This document shows, one piece after another, positions 33,489 through 41,749 of a stretch of 64,000 nt of DNA. The DNA is from Paractinoplanes lichenicola (GTDB taxonomy: Bacteria > Actinomycetota > Actinomycetes > Mycobacteriales > Micromonosporaceae), in contig NZ_JAENHO010000011.1 in assembly GCF_016785085.1 (NCBI RefSeq), positions 62,001 through 126,000 on the forward strand. Direction: 5' to 3'. The position numbers and the translations under genes were made by a program. Every line of letters begins with the position of its first letter. The first letter of the stretch is position 1. The notes below the pieces were generated by a model, which made no database searches, was not told where the DNA came from, and saw only the letters and a program-made list of their open reading frames with translations.

Positions 33489-34949
33489 GAACGGGAAGGC
33501 CGGGGCCTGACTGCGGACGGTGATCCAGCGGGTCTCGGTGAAGGCCTCGATATTGGCCGCCGCGCCGCCGAAGCGCGACCCCGTGCCGGAGGCGGCGACC
33601 CCGCCGAAGGGCGCGTTGGCCTCGTCGTTGACCGTCTGGTCGTTGATGTGGGCGATCCCGGTCGGGATCCGGTCGGCCAGCTCCACGCCGCGCATCGCGT
33701 CGCGGGTGACGATGCCCAGCGACAGCCCGTAGTCGGACTCGCCGGCCAGCGCCACGGCCTCGTCGAGGCTGCCGAACTTGGCCACCGGCGCGACCGGGCC
33801 GAAGATCTCCCGCGCGAAGGCCGGGGTCGACGCGGTCACGCCGGCCAGCACGGTCGGGCGGTAGAACAGCCGGTCGTACTCGCCGCCCGCGGCCAGCCGG
33901 ACGTCGCCGCCGACGCTCCCGGTGACCAGGTCGTGGATCTTGTCGCGCTGCCCGGCGTCGATGATCGGGCCCAGCGCCACCTCGTCGCGGGCGGGGTCGC
34001 CCACGGGCAGCTTGGTGGCCTTGTCGGCCAGCCGCTCGACGAAATCGTCGTACAGGCTCTCGTGCACCAGGTGGCGGCCGGTGGTCATGCAGATCTGGCC
34101 CTGGTGGAACCAGCTGCCCCAGGCGGCCAGGTTGACCGCGCTGTCGACGTCGGCATCCGAGAGCACGACCAGCGCCGAGTTGCCGCCCAGCTCGAGGTGG
34201 GCCCGCTTGAGGTGCTTGCCCGCCAGCTCGCCGACGCGGCGACCGGCCTCGGTCGAGCCGGTGAACGAGAGCACCGGCACGCGCGGGTCGGTGACCAGGG
34301 CCTCGCCGACGTCACGACCGCCCGGCAGCACCTGCAGCAGGCCGTCGGGCAGACCGGCCTCCTGGAAGATCCTCGCCAGCACCAGGCCGCCCGTGACCGC
34401 CGTACGGGGATCGGGCTTCAACAGGACGGCGTTGCCGAGGGCCAGCGCGGGCGCCACCGAGCGGATGGCCAGGATGATCGGCACGTTGAACGGCGCGATC
34501 ACGCCGACCACCCCGACCGGCGAGCGCCGGGTCATCGACAGGCGCGGCTCACCCGAGGGGATCAGTTCCCCGTACGGGCGTCCGGGCAGCGACGCGGCCT
34601 CCCAGCACTCCTGCTCGGCGGTGTGCACGGCGAACCCGGCCATCCCGGGGATCGCGCCGACCTCGCGGATGTTCCACCACGAGATCTCCTCGGCGTGCTC
34701 GGCCCACAGGGCGGCGGCTTTACGCAGCACGGCGGCCCGCGCGAAGTGCGGCTGAGCGGCCCATTCCCGCTGTGCGACGGCGGCGGCCTGCGCGGCGGCG
34801 CTCACGTCGTCGGGCGTGGCCAGCGCGACCCGCCCCAGCGTGCCCCCGGTGGCGGGCTCGATCACGTCGACCGTCTCGCCGCTCCCACCACGCCAGGCGC
34901 CGTCGAGGAAGAGCAGGTCGTGCCAGCGGGACGGTTCGAGCAGCGCCAT
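33486..34949 (-). CDS. aldehyde dehydrogenase (benzaldehyde-dehydrogenase-like)
   Basis: 487 residues. NAD(P)-dependent oxidation of an aldehyde to an acid. Catalytic Cys287 lies in GQICMTTGRH and the general-base Glu253 in LELGGNSALV; FTGSTEAGRRVGE and APFNVPIILAIRS match the nucleotide-binding region. The C-terminal HINDQTVNDEANAPFGG is typical of the benzaldehyde/vanillin branch. An IclR regulator lies 67 bp upstream on the same strand, consistent with aromatic-compound catabolism. Its stop codon is supplied by repeat copy B. Confidence 0.92.
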   Translation of the reverse strand: MALLEPSRWHDLLFLDGAWRGGSGETVDVIEPATGGTLGRVALATPDDVSAAAQAAAVAQREWAAQPHFARAAVLRKAAALWAEHAEEISWWNIREVGAIPGMAGFAVHTAEQECWEAASLPGRPYGELIPSGEPRLSMTRRSPVGVVGVIAPFNVPIILAIRSVAPALALGNAVLLKPDPRTAVTGGLVLARIFQEAGLPDGLLQVLPGGRDVGEALVTDPRVPVLSFTGSTEAGRRVGELAGKHLKRAHLELGGNSALVVLSDADVDSAVNLAAWGSWFHQGQICMTTGRHLVHESLYDDFVERLADKATKLPVGDPARDEVALGPIIDAGQRDKIHDLVTGSVGGDVRLAAGGEYDRLFYRPTVLAGVTASTPAFAREIFGPVAPVAKFGSLDEAVALAGESDYGLSLGIVTRDAMRGVELADRIPTGIAHINDQTVNDEANAPFGGVAASGTGSRFGGAAANIEAFTETRWITVRSQAPAFPF

Positions 34950-35016
34950 CGTGGGGCTCCCTTCAAGCAGGTGGCCCGACGATAGGCACGTGTGTCCCGC
35001 CGATCAACACGGTGTT

Positions 35017-35808
35017 TCACATACTCGAACGAAACCCGAGTTGGTGCGAGATCTCGGCCGCCGTCCGGATCAGCGGCGGGGAGAACCGGCTCACGATCGA
35101 CTCGACCGACGTGGCCCAGGTCGTCAGGTGCACGGCCAGGTTGATCGCGGCGACCACCTGCCCCGAGCGGTCCCGGATCGGCGCGGCCAGCGAGCGCAGC
35201 CCCGGCGCGAGCTCCTCGTCGTTGACGGCCAGGCCGGCCTGCCGCACCTGGGCCAGGGCGGTCACGAGCTGATCCCGTACGGTGATGGTCCGCGGCCCGC
35301 GGCGGGTCAGCTCGACCCGGTCGAGCAGCGTCCGCAGCGCCGCCGGGTCGCGATGGGCCAGCAGCACCTTGCCCATCGACGTGCAATAGGCGGGCAGCCG
35401 CGACCCGACGTGCAGGTTGAGGTCGACCGCCACGCCCGTCTGCCGCCGGCTGCGACGCCGCTCGACATAGACGATGTCGGTCCCGTCGAGCACCGCCATG
35501 CTGGCCGCGCAGCCGGTCTCGTCCGACAGCGTCTGCAGGTGGGCCGCGGCCACGCCGGTGATCTCCATCGAGCTGATCGCTGCGAAGCCCAGGTCGACCA
35601 CGCGCGGGCCGAGCGAGTATTTGCGGGTGTCCGGGTCCTGCTGCAGGAAGCCCAGGCCGGCCAGCGTGGCCACGTAGCGGTGGGTAGTGCTGCGGTTCAG
35701 GCCGACCGCGCGGGCCAGGTCGGCGATGCCCAGCACCGGCCCGTTCTCGGCGAGCTCGGTGAGGATGCGCAGCCCGCGCTCGAGCGACTGGGACGTCATT
35801 CGCCCCAT
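35017..35808 (-). CDS. IclR-family regulator
   Basis: 263 residues. Winged HTH: SLERGLRILTELAENGPVLG, IADLARAVGLNRSTTHRYVA. C-terminal effector domain with CAASMAVLDGTDIVYVERRR, YCTSMGKVLLAH and GLAVNDEELAPGLRSLAAPI, all conserved in the family. ATG 35808 is used; ATG 35799 (MTSQSLERG) is equally likely. It precedes the aldehyde dehydrogenase and probably controls it. Ligand unknown, with aromatic acids common in the family. Confidence 0.92.
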   Translation of the reverse strand: MGRMTSQSLERGLRILTELAENGPVLGIADLARAVGLNRSTTHRYVATLAGLGFLQQDPDTRKYSLGPRVVDLGFAAISSMEITGVAAAHLQTLSDETGCAASMAVLDGTDIVYVERRRSRRQTGVAVDLNLHVGSRLPAYCTSMGKVLLAHRDPAALRTLLDRVELTRRGPRTITVRDQLVTALAQVRQAGLAVNDEELAPGLRSLAAPIRDRSGQVVAAINLAVHLTTWATSVESIVSRFSPPLIRTAAEISHQLGFRSSM

Positions 35809-35849
35809 TCTGGCTGAACTCCCGGGGGCCGCGATCCGTACCTCGGGGC

Positions 35850-37499
35850 GTGCCCGTTCGTCTTCGCCGTGCCTCCGCCGTGCTCCTCACCGTCCTGGCC
35901 GCCGCGCTGATCGTCGCCGCGCTGGTCGTGCCGGAGGCGATCGCCCGGCCCAAGCAGGGCGCCTTCCTGCCCGGGGCGTTCCTCCGCTTCCCGATCGAGA
36001 TCATCCTGTTCGGCGCGGTCGTCTTCGCCCTGCCCGCGCGCTGGCGCCGCCCGTTCGCGGTGCTGTTCGGGCTCGGCGTCGGCGTGCTGGTGATCCTCAA
36101 GATCGCGAACGCGGGCTTCCGCACGGTGCTCGGCCGCAAGTTCGACCCGGTTGTCGACACCCCGCTGCTGCGCGACGGTTACAACGCGCTGACCGAGACC
36201 GACGGCAAGACCACAGCCACCCTGTACGTGGTGGGGGCCGTCCTCGGCACTGTCCTGCTCATGGCGGCCCTCGTCCTGGCCTCGCTCCGGCTGTCGCGCC
36301 TGGTCACCGCCTTCCCCGCTCGCCGGGCCCTGGTCGGGCTCAGTGCCGTCTGGCTCGCGCTCGCCCTGTCCGGGGTCGCGCTGTTCCCCAACGCGCCGGT
36401 CGCCTCCGACTCGGCGATCGCCCTGCTCAAGTCCACGGCCAAGCAGGTGCCGCTGACGATCCGCGACGAGCGGCAGTTCGCCTCGGCCGTCAGCCACGAC
36501 CCGTACGCGTCGGTGCCGCGCGCCGATCTCGTCTCGGGCCTGCGCGGCAAGGACGTGATCATCGGGGTCGTCGAGAGCCTCGGGCACAGCTCGCTGACCG
36601 ACCCCGGCATGTCCGCGATCCTCAACCCGGCCCTCGACGCGTCAGCCGCCCGCCTCGCCGCGAAAGGCTTCCACGCCCGTACGGGCTGGTTGACGTCCTC
36701 CACGTACGGCGGGGGCAGCTGGCTCGCCCACGGCTCGTTCCAGTCCGGCCTGTGGATCACCTCGCAGCGGCGCTACGACGGCATGGTCAGCGGCGACCGG
36801 CTCACCCTGACCCGGGCCTTCAAGGACGCGGGCTGGCAGACGGCGGGCATGGAGCCCGGCAACACGACGGACTGGCCCGAGTCCGGCTTCTACGGCTACG
36901 ACCAGGTCTTCGACTCCCGCAACATGGGCTACAAGGGCCCGAAGATGGGCTGGTCCCGGATGCCCGACCAGTTCGTGATGAACAAGTTCCAGAAGGACGT
37001 CTACGCCACCCGCACCAAGCCGCTGATGGCCGAGATCACCCTCACGTCCAGCCACGAGCCGTGGACGCACGTCCCGCAGATGCTGCCGTGGAACGCGATC
37101 GGCGACGGCAAGGTCTACGGCCCGCAGGTCGCCGACGCCCCGGCCCGCTCCGAGCTGTGGGCCGACAAGGTCAAGACCCGGGCCGCGTACGCCCGCACCC
37201 TGGCCTACTCCGTGGACGCCCTCACCTCATGGGCCGCCGACCACGGCAACAAAAACACAGTCCTCATCATGTTCGGCGACCACCAGCCCATGTCCATCAT
37301 CACCGGCCCCCAGGCCAGCCACGACGTGCCCGTCACGATCATCGCGCAGGACCAGGCCGTCCTCGACCGCATCGCGTCCTGGAACTGGACCGACGGCCTC
37401 AAGCCGGGCAACGCCCCGGTCTGGCGCATGGACGAGTTCCGCGACAAGTTCTTCGCCGCCTACGGCACCACCGACGGCGTCGCCCTCAGCCCCCGCTAG
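35850..37499 (+). CDS. LtaS-like membrane sulfatase/phosphotransferase
   Basis: 549 residues. Four or so N-terminal membrane helices (to about residue 175) are followed by an extracellular alkaline-phosphatase-superfamily domain. Metal-site features: VIIGVVESLGHSS near residue 235 (metal Glu), STYGGGSWLAHGSF where the nucleophile and neighbouring residues fall, LTSSHEPWTH, and IMFGDHQPMS with the Asp-His pair. This matches LTA-synthase-family enzymes, which transfer glycerophosphate or related groups to envelope polymers. Actinoplanes-type cells have no classical LTA, so the product is uncertain. The GTG start lies close to a TACCTC -10-like box. Confidence 0.83.
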   Translation: MPVRLRRASAVLLTVLAAALIVAALVVPEAIARPKQGAFLPGAFLRFPIEIILFGAVVFALPARWRRPFAVLFGLGVGVLVILKIANAGFRTVLGRKFDPVVDTPLLRDGYNALTETDGKTTATLYVVGAVLGTVLLMAALVLASLRLSRLVTAFPARRALVGLSAVWLALALSGVALFPNAPVASDSAIALLKSTAKQVPLTIRDERQFASAVSHDPYASVPRADLVSGLRGKDVIIGVVESLGHSSLTDPGMSAILNPALDASAARLAAKGFHARTGWLTSSTYGGGSWLAHGSFQSGLWITSQRRYDGMVSGDRLTLTRAFKDAGWQTAGMEPGNTTDWPESGFYGYDQVFDSRNMGYKGPKMGWSRMPDQFVMNKFQKDVYATRTKPLMAEITLTSSHEPWTHVPQMLPWNAIGDGKVYGPQVADAPARSELWADKVKTRAAYARTLAYSVDALTSWAADHGNKNTVLIMFGDHQPMSIITGPQASHDVPVTIIAQDQAVLDRIASWNWTDGLKPGNAPVWRMDEFRDKFFAAYGTTDGVALSPR

Positions 37500-37812
37500 C
37501 CTGCCGAACCCCGCTCGACCCGATCTCACGACGCTCCACATAGTCGGAACCCTCGCGGCCGGCTTTCATCGAGAGATCACCTCGACGGGGCACCAGCACC
37601 GAACCCGTCCTCAACTGGCTCCTGACCCCGGCGCCTATAGGCGGCAACGGCTACGAAGCCGTCTCAGGCACCTGACTCGGCCGACGATGCTCGCCGCGCT
37701 GGCGCCATGCGGGCGCACTGTCATGGCGACGATAATGTTTAGCTACTAACGACACCCGCTCTCCATGTGAACTAGAATTTTGGGGAATATCTGCCGAGCT
37801 TCGGAGGAAAGA
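37500..37812. other. gene-free interval at the left edge of the accessory patch
   Basis: A frame ending in TGA at 37673-37675 reads GTSTEPVLNWLLTPAP followed by IGGNGYEAVSGT without a start, and may be the 3' remnant of a lost gene. After about 37720 base composition drops, with AT-rich stretches such as GATAATGTTTAGC, which probably includes the promoter of the next gene. Nothing else is seen. Confidence 0.4.
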
Positions 37813-38319
37813 GTGTCCGAGCTTCAGCTTCAGGCGTTGATAGATCATTTTGACAAGCGGGTGAAAGGGCGCACCGCCGCCGTCGGTCTTGTGAGCAGAG
37901 CGGCAGGCGAAGAAATTCTCAGGGCGCTGCTTCTCACGTACCTGCGACAGCGATACGCGAGTGTCACCCGCCTTATCAAGTGTCGCCCCGAGGTCGAGGT
38001 AGATAAGATCAGGGCGGTCCTGGACGATGCGATAGTTGTTACTAAGAATTCCGGCGCTCGAGAACTTCTTTCGGTTGAGTACAAATTCTGGACCGCTTCC
38101 AGCTATCAAGGAAAGAAGGTACCGGAGGCGGGAATCGCAGTTCATGCCTGGGCTTCGTGGCATCAGGAGCTGGAAGAATGGAGGCAGGATGTCGATCGCG
38201 ACACTTTTCTGGCATGGAAGTCCGGTGCAAAGGTCTTAGGGAAGCTTGATAAGAGCCGACTACCGGCGGATGTTGCAGCACTCGACGTACGCCGGTTCTC
38301 GCCGTGTGGGCGCCAATGA
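37813..38319 (+). CDS. PD-(D/E)XK-like nuclease, N-terminal part (split gene)
   Basis: 168 residues from the GTG at 37813, with a strong GGAGG 6 nt upstream. The block KIRAVLDDAIVVTKNSG followed by ARELLSVEYKFWTASSY gives Asp and E-x-K residues in the order of a PD-(D/E)XK nuclease core, and the WTASSYQGK part recalls a family of hypothetical proteins with E-x-K-x-W-S-A-x-S. GC content is visibly lower than the flanks and codons such as ATA, TTA, AGA and CGA appear, suggesting transfer. Frame 1 ends at 38319, but the continuing homology shifts frame near 38292 (next entry). Function as a nuclease is inferred. Confidence 0.55.
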   Translation: MSELQLQALIDHFDKRVKGRTAAVGLVSRAAGEEILRALLLTYLRQRYASVTRLIKCRPEVEVDKIRAVLDDAIVVTKNSGARELLSVEYKFWTASSYQGKKVPEAGIAVHAWASWHQELEEWRQDVDRDTFLAWKSGAKVLGKLDKSRLPADVAALDVRRFSPCGRQ

Positions 38320-38537
38320 TGGCCGAACCGAATCCGACTGCGCTCTGCTGGACCGAGGCCAGGCTCACACAGGATTGGCACATGGATGAGGGGTACAGTC
38401 ATCCGCTTACAGTTTTTAGTGGCTCGCTCTTCGCTCGGTCGCCCGCAGCGCAAGGAACGCACATTCAAATAGACGATACAAAGATCGACTCAACGCTCAA
38501 TGCCGCAGTCGACATCTTGCGAGAGATTATCCAGTAG
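38316..38537 (+). CDS. C-terminal part of the split nuclease-like protein
   Basis: 73 residues if started at ATG 38316, which overlaps the previous stop as ATGA and could restart translation. However, the same frame is open upstream of that ATG and reads PVLAVWAPMMAEPNP directly from 38292, joining smoothly to the preceding VAALDVR of the other frame. SHPLTVFSGSLFARSPAAQG resembles the C-terminal 'vFS.S.Y.R' strand pair of the same hypothetical family. I therefore read it as the second half of one protein displaced by a -1 frame change rather than as an independent gene. Confidence 0.5.
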   Translation: MMAEPNPTALCWTEARLTQDWHMDEGYSHPLTVFSGSLFARSPAAQGTHIQIDDTKIDSTLNAAVDILREIIQ

Positions 38538-38605
38538 CGGCCACCAGTCCGCTTGCAACAAGTCGTCCTGTATCTGTAGACAGTTCTTGCGTCGGGCTCG
38601 GCGGC

Positions 38606-38851
38606 TCACTGATCCGCCGAGGGGCGGCTCTGCCGATTCCAGGCGTCGACCAGCTCCGCCAGCTGCGCCTCATCGGCCCCGCAAGCGGTGCCGACCGCGG
38701 TCAGCGGGGCCGAGTCCGCCGGCAGCTCCTCGCCGGACAGATACTTCTGCAGGGTGCCCGGCCAGACTCCCGACCGGGCGGCGACGATGAACACCAGGCG
38801 ATCCCCGACCAGACGGGTCAGTTGCTGCGCGACCGTATCCACATTGGTCAC
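38606..38851 (-). CDS. small helix-turn-helix protein
   Basis: 81 residues from a GTG at 38851 that overlaps the GIY-YIG stop as GTGA, so it is translationally coupled. The sequence is helical throughout: VAQQLTRLVGDRLVFIVAAR, SGVWPGTLQKYLSGEELPAD, DEAQLAELVDAWNRQ. The middle resembles the recognition part of an XRE/Cro-type HTH ('s....tl.kyl.Ge..P'). It would be a DNA-binding partner or regulator of the two genes upstream. The call rests on the motif pattern only. Confidence 0.55.
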   Translation of the reverse strand: MTNVDTVAQQLTRLVGDRLVFIVAARSGVWPGTLQKYLSGEELPADSAPLTAVGTACGADEAQLAELVDAWNRQSRPSADQ

Positions 38852-39735
38852 TGTAGGCGACGGGCCAGCTCCGCACCGCGGGCCGCGAAGGCCGACCATT
38901 CCGCCGGTGTCAGCTCCAGATGCTTGCGCGCCGCCGGCAGCGAACAAGCCCGCTGCTCCCACCCGTCGACCCGTCCGCGCCGCATCCGGAACCGCACCAG
39001 CAGCCCGTCGGCCCACCCGTAGACGTCGTGATCGGCCCCCGCCACCAGCCGGGTGACCTTCTGCTCGGCCACGATCCAGTCGAGCGCCTCGAGCTCCTGC
39101 TGGATCCGCCCGGCCAGCTCGAACGCCAGATTCGCCGACGCCCGATCCCGCAGCAGAGCCAGACCATCCCGTACGGCCTGGGTCTGCTCGGCACCGCGGC
39201 GCAGCACTGCCGCGATGGCCGCCAGGAACGCGGGCCGGTCGACCACGCCGACGCCCCGGATCCGGGCCAGGTCGCGCAGGCCGCCGTCGAGCCGCTCGCT
39301 CGTGTAGCGCACCGGGAAGATCCGGTCGAGCCCCGACACCGCCAGCCGCGCCTGCGCCCCGCCCAGGTAGGGCCCGAACTCGGCCGCGCCCGGAGCATGC
39401 AGGTGCACCACCCGCGGCCCGGCCGCGTCCAGCTGGATCCCGACCGGAACCTCCAGCCCGCCCCGGATCCGGTTCCACCGCGGCTTCGACCGTTCCAGCA
39501 GGTTGCGTTCGAGCCACGCGGCCTCGTGCACGGAGTCGCACTCGACCGCCTCGACCCGGGTCACCTGCGGAACCATCCGCCGCAGATGCCGCCGGTCGCG
39601 CAGGTCACCCCAGTAGGACCCGACCCGGCTGCGCAGGTTGGTGGCCCGCCCGACGTAGAGGACGCGCCCGCCCGCGTCGCGGAACCGGTAGACCCCCGGC
39701 GCCGCCGGCAGCCGAGCACTCAGTTCCCTGGACAC
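38848..39735 (-). CDS. GIY-YIG nuclease with UvrC-like UVR motif
   Basis: 295 residues from a GTG at 39735 (Shine-Dalgarno poor). Residues about 8-85 are a GIY-YIG domain: APGVYRFRDAGGRVLYVGRA, TNLRSRV, then the conserved Glu in EAAWLERNLLERSKPRWN. A C-terminal segment, ANLAFELAGRIQQELEALDW, is a UVR motif as in UvrC. It lacks the RNase H-like and HhH domains, so it resembles Cho or the GIY-YIG half of actinobacterial DEDD-GIY-YIG exonucleases. It nicks DNA by family. It lies 17 bp after the macro-SEFIR gene and overlaps the HTH gene. Confidence 0.82.
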   Translation of the reverse strand: MSRELSARLPAAPGVYRFRDAGGRVLYVGRATNLRSRVGSYWGDLRDRRHLRRMVPQVTRVEAVECDSVHEAAWLERNLLERSKPRWNRIRGGLEVPVGIQLDAAGPRVVHLHAPGAAEFGPYLGGAQARLAVSGLDRIFPVRYTSERLDGGLRDLARIRGVGVVDRPAFLAAIAAVLRRGAEQTQAVRDGLALLRDRASANLAFELAGRIQQELEALDWIVAEQKVTRLVAGADHDVYGWADGLLVRFRMRRGRVDGWEQRACSLPAARKHLELTPAEWSAFAARGAELARRLQ

Positions 39736-39752
39736 AAGGCCGCAATCTACCC

Positions 39753-40788
39753 CTAGATGTACGCGCCGAGCGGCGGCGCCTCCTCCTGGCGCTGCAGGAT
39801 CGCGTCGAGCAGGGCCTCGCGCGGCTCGGTCCCGTCCCCGGCCGGCGGCCAGTGGATGAACAGGTAGGGCCGCAGGAAGATCGGCAGCGCCTTGCGGGTG
39901 TCCTCCGACCACACCACCGGCAGGTATTTGAGCTGCTCGTTCTTGGCCCCGATGTCCTCGGCGGATCTGCTTGATCTCGTAGGCCAGCCCGCCGTCGAGG
40001 TCGTCGGCCCGTTTCGCGTACGCCTCGGTGCAGACGAGCACGACGCGGTCGGCCTGGGTGATCTCGTTCTGCATCCACTGCTGCAGGTTCATGCCGACCA
40101 TCAGGTGCCACAGGTCGCAGCGCGCGTTGACGCCGTTGCCCCGCAGGAAAGTCCCGAGCGCCCGTACCCACTGCTTCACCTCGGGCCGGTCGGCGTGATA
40201 GCTGATGAACACCCGTACGGGCTCCGGGGCGACGTGCACCCGCGCGGTCGCCCGATCGTCCGGGGCCGGCAGCGGCTCGCGCACCGGCGCCGACGGCTGG
40301 TCCGCCGCGGGCAGCCCGTCGCGGTGCCGCAGCAACACCTCGTACGTCTCCCGGGCCAGCACGAAGACCCGCAGCGTGGCCTCGCGCGCGGCCGTCGACA
40401 GGAAGCCCGCGGTCAGCCGGTCGAGCACGTCCTCCGGCTCCAGCCCGCCCGCCGCCGCCCCGAGCAACGGCGCCGACAGGTTCTGCGGGAACGGCTCCTG
40501 GGTGGTGGCCTCGCCGAGGCACCGCCCGGCCCGCTCGATCGCGCCGAGGTCACTGCCGAACCCCTCGACCGAGGTGGCCCACGCGACCTGCTGCGCGAAG
40601 TGCTGCCCGCCGTCGAACCGGGTGATCCGGACCGTGCCCAACGGCCCCGGCAGCGGCCGCGGAATGTCGTACTGGCGCATCCGCTCGGCCACGAACGGCG
40701 TGGCGGTCCCCCCGGTCGACGCGGGCAACACGATCAGATCGCAGGGCCGACTGAACATGTCACCGTGCACAAGCTGAACGCTGCCCAT
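39753..40788 (-). pseudogene. macro-SEFIR (TIR-like) protein, frameshifted near 39961
   Basis: From the ATG at 40788, frame 1 encodes a macro-like domain (about 1-150: VQLVHGDMFSRPCDLIVLPA, NLSAPLLGAAAGGLEPEDVL), a short linker, and a SEFIR/TIR-like domain (about 190 on: VRVFISYHADRPEVKQWVRA, DLWHLMVGMNLQQWM, AYEIKQIR). At 39960-39963 an apparent extra base moves the frame. The next frame continues the domain convincingly (EDIGAKNEQLKYLPVVWSED, ALPIFLRPYLFIHWPP) to a TAG at 39753-39755, about 344 residues in all. SEFIR/TIR proteins signal or cleave NAD+ in immunity; macro domains bind ADP-ribose. The gene is either decayed or the base is a sequencing error. Confidence 0.7.
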
Positions 40789-40852
40789 GCCGACCAGTGT
40801 CACCCCCGCCGCAACTCCGGGGCTCCGGCCCCACGTTCGTACGATGTGGGGC

Positions 40853-41749
40853 GTGACAGAGCGATCATGGGAAGTCGAGCCCGGTTCCGGCGTCGGCCCG
40901 CTGCGGTTCGGGGCCACCAGGGGCGAGCTGCGGGAGCTCCTCGGGCCGCATGAGGCCTTCCGCCGTGGGGCCACCTCGGAGCTGACCGATCAGTACGAGG
41001 ACGGGCTGATCATGCTCACCTGCTCCGACCGGGAGGGCCTGCACCTGATCGAGATCCCCAAGCCGGACGGCCTCTACTACCACGGCGTCCACCTCGGCGG
41101 CGCGGCCGAGACCGTGCTCGGGGACCTGCGGGCGGCGGGGATCGAGGCCACCGCCGACGACTCCGGCTGGCTCCTCGCCGGCGGCGCGCTGGCCCTGTAC
41201 GCGACGGGCGACCGGATCGAGGCCGTCACGGCGTTCGGGCCGGGGCACGAGATGCGCGGCGAGATCGTCTTCTTCCCGGCCGGCGCCGAAGCGATGCCCC
41301 CGGCCTCGTCCTACGTCGTCACCCCGGGCTCGGGTGCCGGCCCGGTCGCGCTCGGCGGGCACCGCGACGAGGTGCGGAACCGGTTGAGCGGCGGCCTCTG
41401 CTGGCAGCACGCGCCCGGCTCGCGGGAACCGGTGGAGGACACCTTCATGGCGGACGGCCTGACGGTTCGCTACGGAGCCGGCCACACGGCCGAACGGATC
41501 TTCGTGACCAGGGCGGACGAGGTGCGGCTGGACGGGATCAACCTGATGCCGGCCCATCCGGCGACGATCGAGGACGTGCAGGCGTCGCTGGTGGGAGCCG
41601 GCTACTCGCTGATCGAGCGGGAGGCCGCGATCGAGATCGCCGGCGCCGGGGTCGAGATCCGGACGACGCGGCCGTCGCCGTCCGGCGCCGGCCGGATGCC
41701 CGTGGCCTGCGTCAGCGTCAGCGCCGATTCCCCGGAGGCGCTGTACTAG
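40853..41749 (+). CDS. hypothetical protein with internal duplication
   Basis: 298 residues from the GTG at 40853 (GGGG just upstream); an ATG at 40844 would add three residues. Two copies of the same opening, GSGVGPLRFGATRGELRELL near residue 10 and GSGAGPVALGGHRDEVRNRL near residue 160, show an internal duplication of a roughly 150-residue unit. No signal peptide or membrane helix. The family is not recognised. It diverges from the macro-SEFIR gene with 64 bp between starts, and its 3' end overlaps the convergent LacI gene by 32 bp. Confidence 0.7.
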   Translation: MTERSWEVEPGSGVGPLRFGATRGELRELLGPHEAFRRGATSELTDQYEDGLIMLTCSDREGLHLIEIPKPDGLYYHGVHLGGAAETVLGDLRAAGIEATADDSGWLLAGGALALYATGDRIEAVTAFGPGHEMRGEIVFFPAGAEAMPPASSYVVTPGSGAGPVALGGHRDEVRNRLSGGLCWQHAPGSREPVEDTFMADGLTVRYGAGHTAERIFVTRADEVRLDGINLMPAHPATIEDVQASLVGAGYSLIEREAAIEIAGAGVEIRTTRPSPSGAGRMPVACVSVSADSPEALY

